A stretch of DNA of 64,000 bases from Panopea generosa (lineage: Eukaryota > Mollusca > Bivalvia > Adapedonta > Hiatellidae), in NCBI GenBank assembly GCA_029582155.1, contig CM055896.1:6334218-6398217 (forward strand). Reading direction: 5' to 3'. Below, one piece after another: positions 61,331-64,000 of the stretch (the stretch's first letter is position 1; each line of letters opens with the position of its first letter). A program made the translations under genes and the position numbers. A model generated the notes under the pieces. It saw nothing but the letters and a program-made list of their open reading frames with translations, searched no databases and was not told the DNA's origin.

Positions 61331-61455
61331 CTTAGTGGAAAAGAGGTTAAGACGTGTCCTCTGTTTAACTGAACATCCTGTGAAATGGGTTCATATTCCA
61401 TGTTTGTGCATCCTCCCTGTTCACACTTAAATGAATAAATGGATTTTGTAAACAA

Positions 61456-62694
61456 CAGACTTACAATGGATTTCTCATGTTAAACTCAGAGATGCTTATT
61501 TGTTCCTCTTTGATGAATGATCAACATGAAAGACAATTATATCCATTGCTATCAGTTATGAATGTGCAGTACTGTCTTTGACACGAATTATCACTCAACT
61601 AATGGTGTGCATGCTCTCAGAAAGTGCTATATTTTTTGTACATTTTGTTCACCTTTCCCTTAGACTGAAAACATGGATTCAGATAAAAGTTTTATAGCAT
61701 AACTGATTTTTGTGATGGCAAAATAAGCTCAAAGCTTTTAAAAATCACTCTCAAGTCTTTGCTTCCTGGCTAGAATCACTCCTGGATGTTGTTAATGATG
61801 ACCATCAGATTGAGTCTTGGATCGAAAACCGTGACATTTGGCATGAGTATTAAGCCCTCTACACTCACACAATTCCAACACACACAACTTTAACCCATTT
61901 CATCTGGCAGCAAATTGGCTCAGAATTGCGCTTTTTTTTTTAAAGAAAGAAATTAGACTAGACAAAATTGGGGATGGATTGTCCCTAATATAAAGTGAAA
62001 AGTTTTTTATGTAGTTTTAACAGCAAATGGAAACATTTCCAAAACTTTCAGAAGAATCTGACATATTCTCATGTGTGTATGTGTGTGGGTGGGTATGTTG
62101 AGGTTTCAAGAATTATTGTAAATTTCCTTTTAACTTCATATTGATTTCTGTTATCTCCTCTCTGTTATCTAAATCTGGAATGGTATAAAACTCCGGAAAT
62201 TTGGTTGGATTTAAGATAAATCTAGAATTGTCAGAACATGAAAGGTTTGCACATTAGAATGTAAAACTGAAATCTGGCATAAACCTTGTTTTGAATTTGT
62301 CATCTCTGTTACTTCTCTGATGGATTTCTCTTGCTTATTTTAGTTTTTACTAATTTAGTTTAGCTCTATTGGGAAGAAAGCTCGGCTAAGGAAAGCTTTC
62401 GAGTCCATTTGCTGGCTAGTACCAGTACTGAGTTGGTTTGAGAAGCCATCGGGTCGAGTTGGGGATCAAACCCGCAACATTTAACCCTCTGTCTACTAGT
62501 AACTACCAACCCCCTTTATATTTATTTTTTATTTCACATGGCTAGGACTTCCCCCGCATGTCAGGGAAAACTCAAAAGCAAGGGAATATTTATTTCAACG
62601 TTGGGAATTTGTCAAGGAATTTTAGAATTGAGCACATGTCAGGGAAATATTAATATGGGGTAATTTCTGTTGTTTTTTTCAGGAATTTAGTTTA
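61456..62694. other. Gene-free tract
   Basis: No supported gene. TTTAGCTCTATTGGGAAGAAAGC at about 62359 resembles the start of the AGCTC-type elements. Confidence 0.4.
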
Positions 62695-62850
62695 GTTTAA
62701 ACTTATTTATTTTACTTTGGTTGTGAAACAAGTTGTAACAACTTACATAAAACACGCTCAAAATCTTCCTACACATAGCCATAGTGGAGGATCGAACCCA
62801 CAACTTTCCGATCATGGGTTTGGTGCTATACCACTGGATTACGCACTCCA
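62695..62850 (-). mobile_element. SINE S4, minus
   Basis: TAAACTTATTTATTTTACTTTGG, TTGTGAAACAAGTTGTAACAACTTA, ACACATAGCCATAG, GGATCGAACCCACAACTTTCCGATC (B box) and TATACCACTGGATTACGCACTCC. Confidence 0.82.
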
Positions 62851-63020
62851 CACAGGAATTGTGTATCATATTTTAAGGAAACCAATATTGAAGCTAGTAC
62901 ATCTGTACATTTTTAATTAAAAGGAGTGGTAAGGGTTTGCTAAAAGTGTGGATGGAGGTCAACATTTTTTTATAAATGCTGCAAAATTCATTTACAAAAC
63001 GTACTAAATAATAAATCTAG

Positions 63021-63322
63021 CACCTCAGCAGTGGTCAAGGGTTAGAGAATCAACCTCACATGTGGAATGTTGTGAGCCGTGGCCGGGTCATACCAAAGAC
63101 TAGAAAAAATGGAAATAGAAGCTTTCTAATAATGCTTGGTGCTCAGCATTAAGAGGATAGTTCTAGGTCTTGTTGGCCTAGTGTCATTATAATGTGACTG
63201 GGTGGGGTATTTGTAATGCTATGTTTCTGCGGCATAATACTTCAGTGTGACAGCGCTCAAAATGACACTGTCGCGATATAACTGAAAAATTGTTGAAAGT
63301 TATGCTAAACACTATACATCAA
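63021..63322 (+). mobile_element. SINE S2
   Basis: CACCTCAGCAGTGGTCAAGGG head, GGAATGTTGTGAGCCGTGG, TAGAAGCTTTCTAATAATGC, AGAGGATAGTTCTAGGTCTTG, ATAATGTGACTGGGTGGGGTAT, CTTCAGTGTGACAGCGC and TGTTGAAAGTTATGCTAAAC. The B box is decayed. Confidence 0.82.
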
Positions 63323-63376
63323 CTAAATATACTAAACTGGAAGACAAAAGATCACTTTAAAATAAACACGAATGTC

Positions 63377-63424
63377 AGGGAGGGTGTGAGTGGGGTGGTG
63401 TGTGTGTGTGGTGGGGGTTGGGGG
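63377..63424 (+). other. G-rich tract, possible G-quadruplex
   Basis: GGGAGGG, GGGG, (TG)n, then GGGGG TT GGGGG: at least four G runs of three or more within 48 bases. Confidence 0.6.
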
Positions 63425-63728
63425 ATAATTTTTTTTGGAAAATGTCAGTGTATTTTGGTTTAGTTGATGTGTAGGAACCATGATGGTATTGTATATCATA
63501 CCAGCTTTATTGTATTCTAAAAAGTATTCTGTAAAAAAAATATTATTCCTTCCTGTTTCTCAGAACTTTTGCAATAAGCGATCACAGTTCCATGGTGTGT
63601 TTATCGAGAATTAGCGCTCAGTTACCCACATAAACTTTATTCCAAACTAATGAACACAGTCACCTCTGAATGTCAGTATTTTATTATGATTAGTGTTTTA
63701 TTACATGCTTGACATTTGTGTCTTGCAG

Positions 63729-63758
63729 CCAATGTCTGAAGCAGCCTCCTGTATGTGA
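63729..63758 (+). CDS. Very short candidate terminal exon
   Basis: Acceptor TGACATTTGTGTCTTGCAG (ending 63728) precedes PMSEAASCM and TGA. ATTAAA at 63820-63825 followed by a GT-rich stretch (TGTGTGTTT) could be a polyadenylation signal. No upstream exon in phase was found, so this is a weak call. Confidence 0.2.
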   Translation, partial: PMSEAASCM

Positions 63759-63883
63759 ATCCAATTGTCAAAGTTGACGACGATGGACTGTTGTGTCATT
63801 TTCTTGTTTTGTTTCTTTGATTAAAAGTATTTGTGTGTTTACTTGAATATTAATCATCATTTTTATCGTCATTTTTACTGCCA

Positions 63884-64000
63884 TTGAGGGCTATTAGATG
63901 ACCAGATGACTTAACAGATCCTTGAAGGTTAACCAGTACACCCATCTCTGCAAGTAACTGATAACTTTCCCACTTGAATCATTGGTGAGAAACAAATGAC
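63884..64000 (-). mobile_element. SINE S3, cut by the window end
   Basis: TGCCATTGAGGGCTATTAG, TTGAAGGTTAACCAGTACACCCATCTCTGCAAGTAACTGATAACTTTCCCACTTGAATCA in reverse complement of S3. The head lies beyond 64000. Confidence 0.82.

Overview
This window looks like AT-rich nuclear DNA from an invertebrate animal, most likely a bivalve mollusc. The evidence is GT-AG introns, tRNA-derived SINEs of several families, short TIR transposons, and many minisatellites. One gene has clear animal shelterin homology. Species assignment is inference. There are no operons, CRISPR arrays or viral genes. Most open frames are by-products of tandem repeats whose period is a multiple of 3.

The one well-supported complete gene is on the minus strand, 32804 down to 17820. 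I assembled 11 exons whose splice phases all agree (2322 nt, 773 residues). The product is RAP1 (TERF2IP), the telomeric shelterin subunit. It has an N-terminal BRCT domain (exons 1-3), a Myb domain (exons 5-6), a very large charged low-complexity exon 7, and the C-terminal RCT domain that binds TRF2-type proteins (exons 9-11). Its introns are loaded with SINEs, MITEs and minisatellites. One 53-bp intronic repeat duplicates the exon 3 splice donor.

Layout: 1-2440 is a minisatellite interrupted by a ~1-kb insertion. 2721-2968 is the last exon of a plus-strand gene that enters from the left, followed by a long 3' UTR-like tract. 3.9-17.6 kb holds dispersed SINEs and TIR elements, including a mariner-like deletion derivative with long inverted repeats, a SINE nested in a MITE, and a 67-nt near-perfect hairpin. 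17.8-32.8 kb is RAP1. 33-44 kb is mostly gene-free, with a TTAA-bounded MITE matching one in RAP1 intron 6, an NRF1-type palindrome, and an array carrying repeated TCAAGGTCA motifs. 44.9-58.6 kb is satellite-rich: a 24/48-bp array, a 91-bp array, and a ~5-kb 51-bp array of about 100 units with a 37-unit higher-order duplication. 58.6-64 kb holds more SINEs. A few short candidate exons (34.4, 39.1, 46.9, 63.7 kb) are given with low confidence.

Repeat families are given local labels: S1-S4 are tRNA-like SINE families, S5-S6 other dispersed repeats, and M1-M3 short TIR elements. Boundaries of repeats were read by eye and are approximate unless stated.
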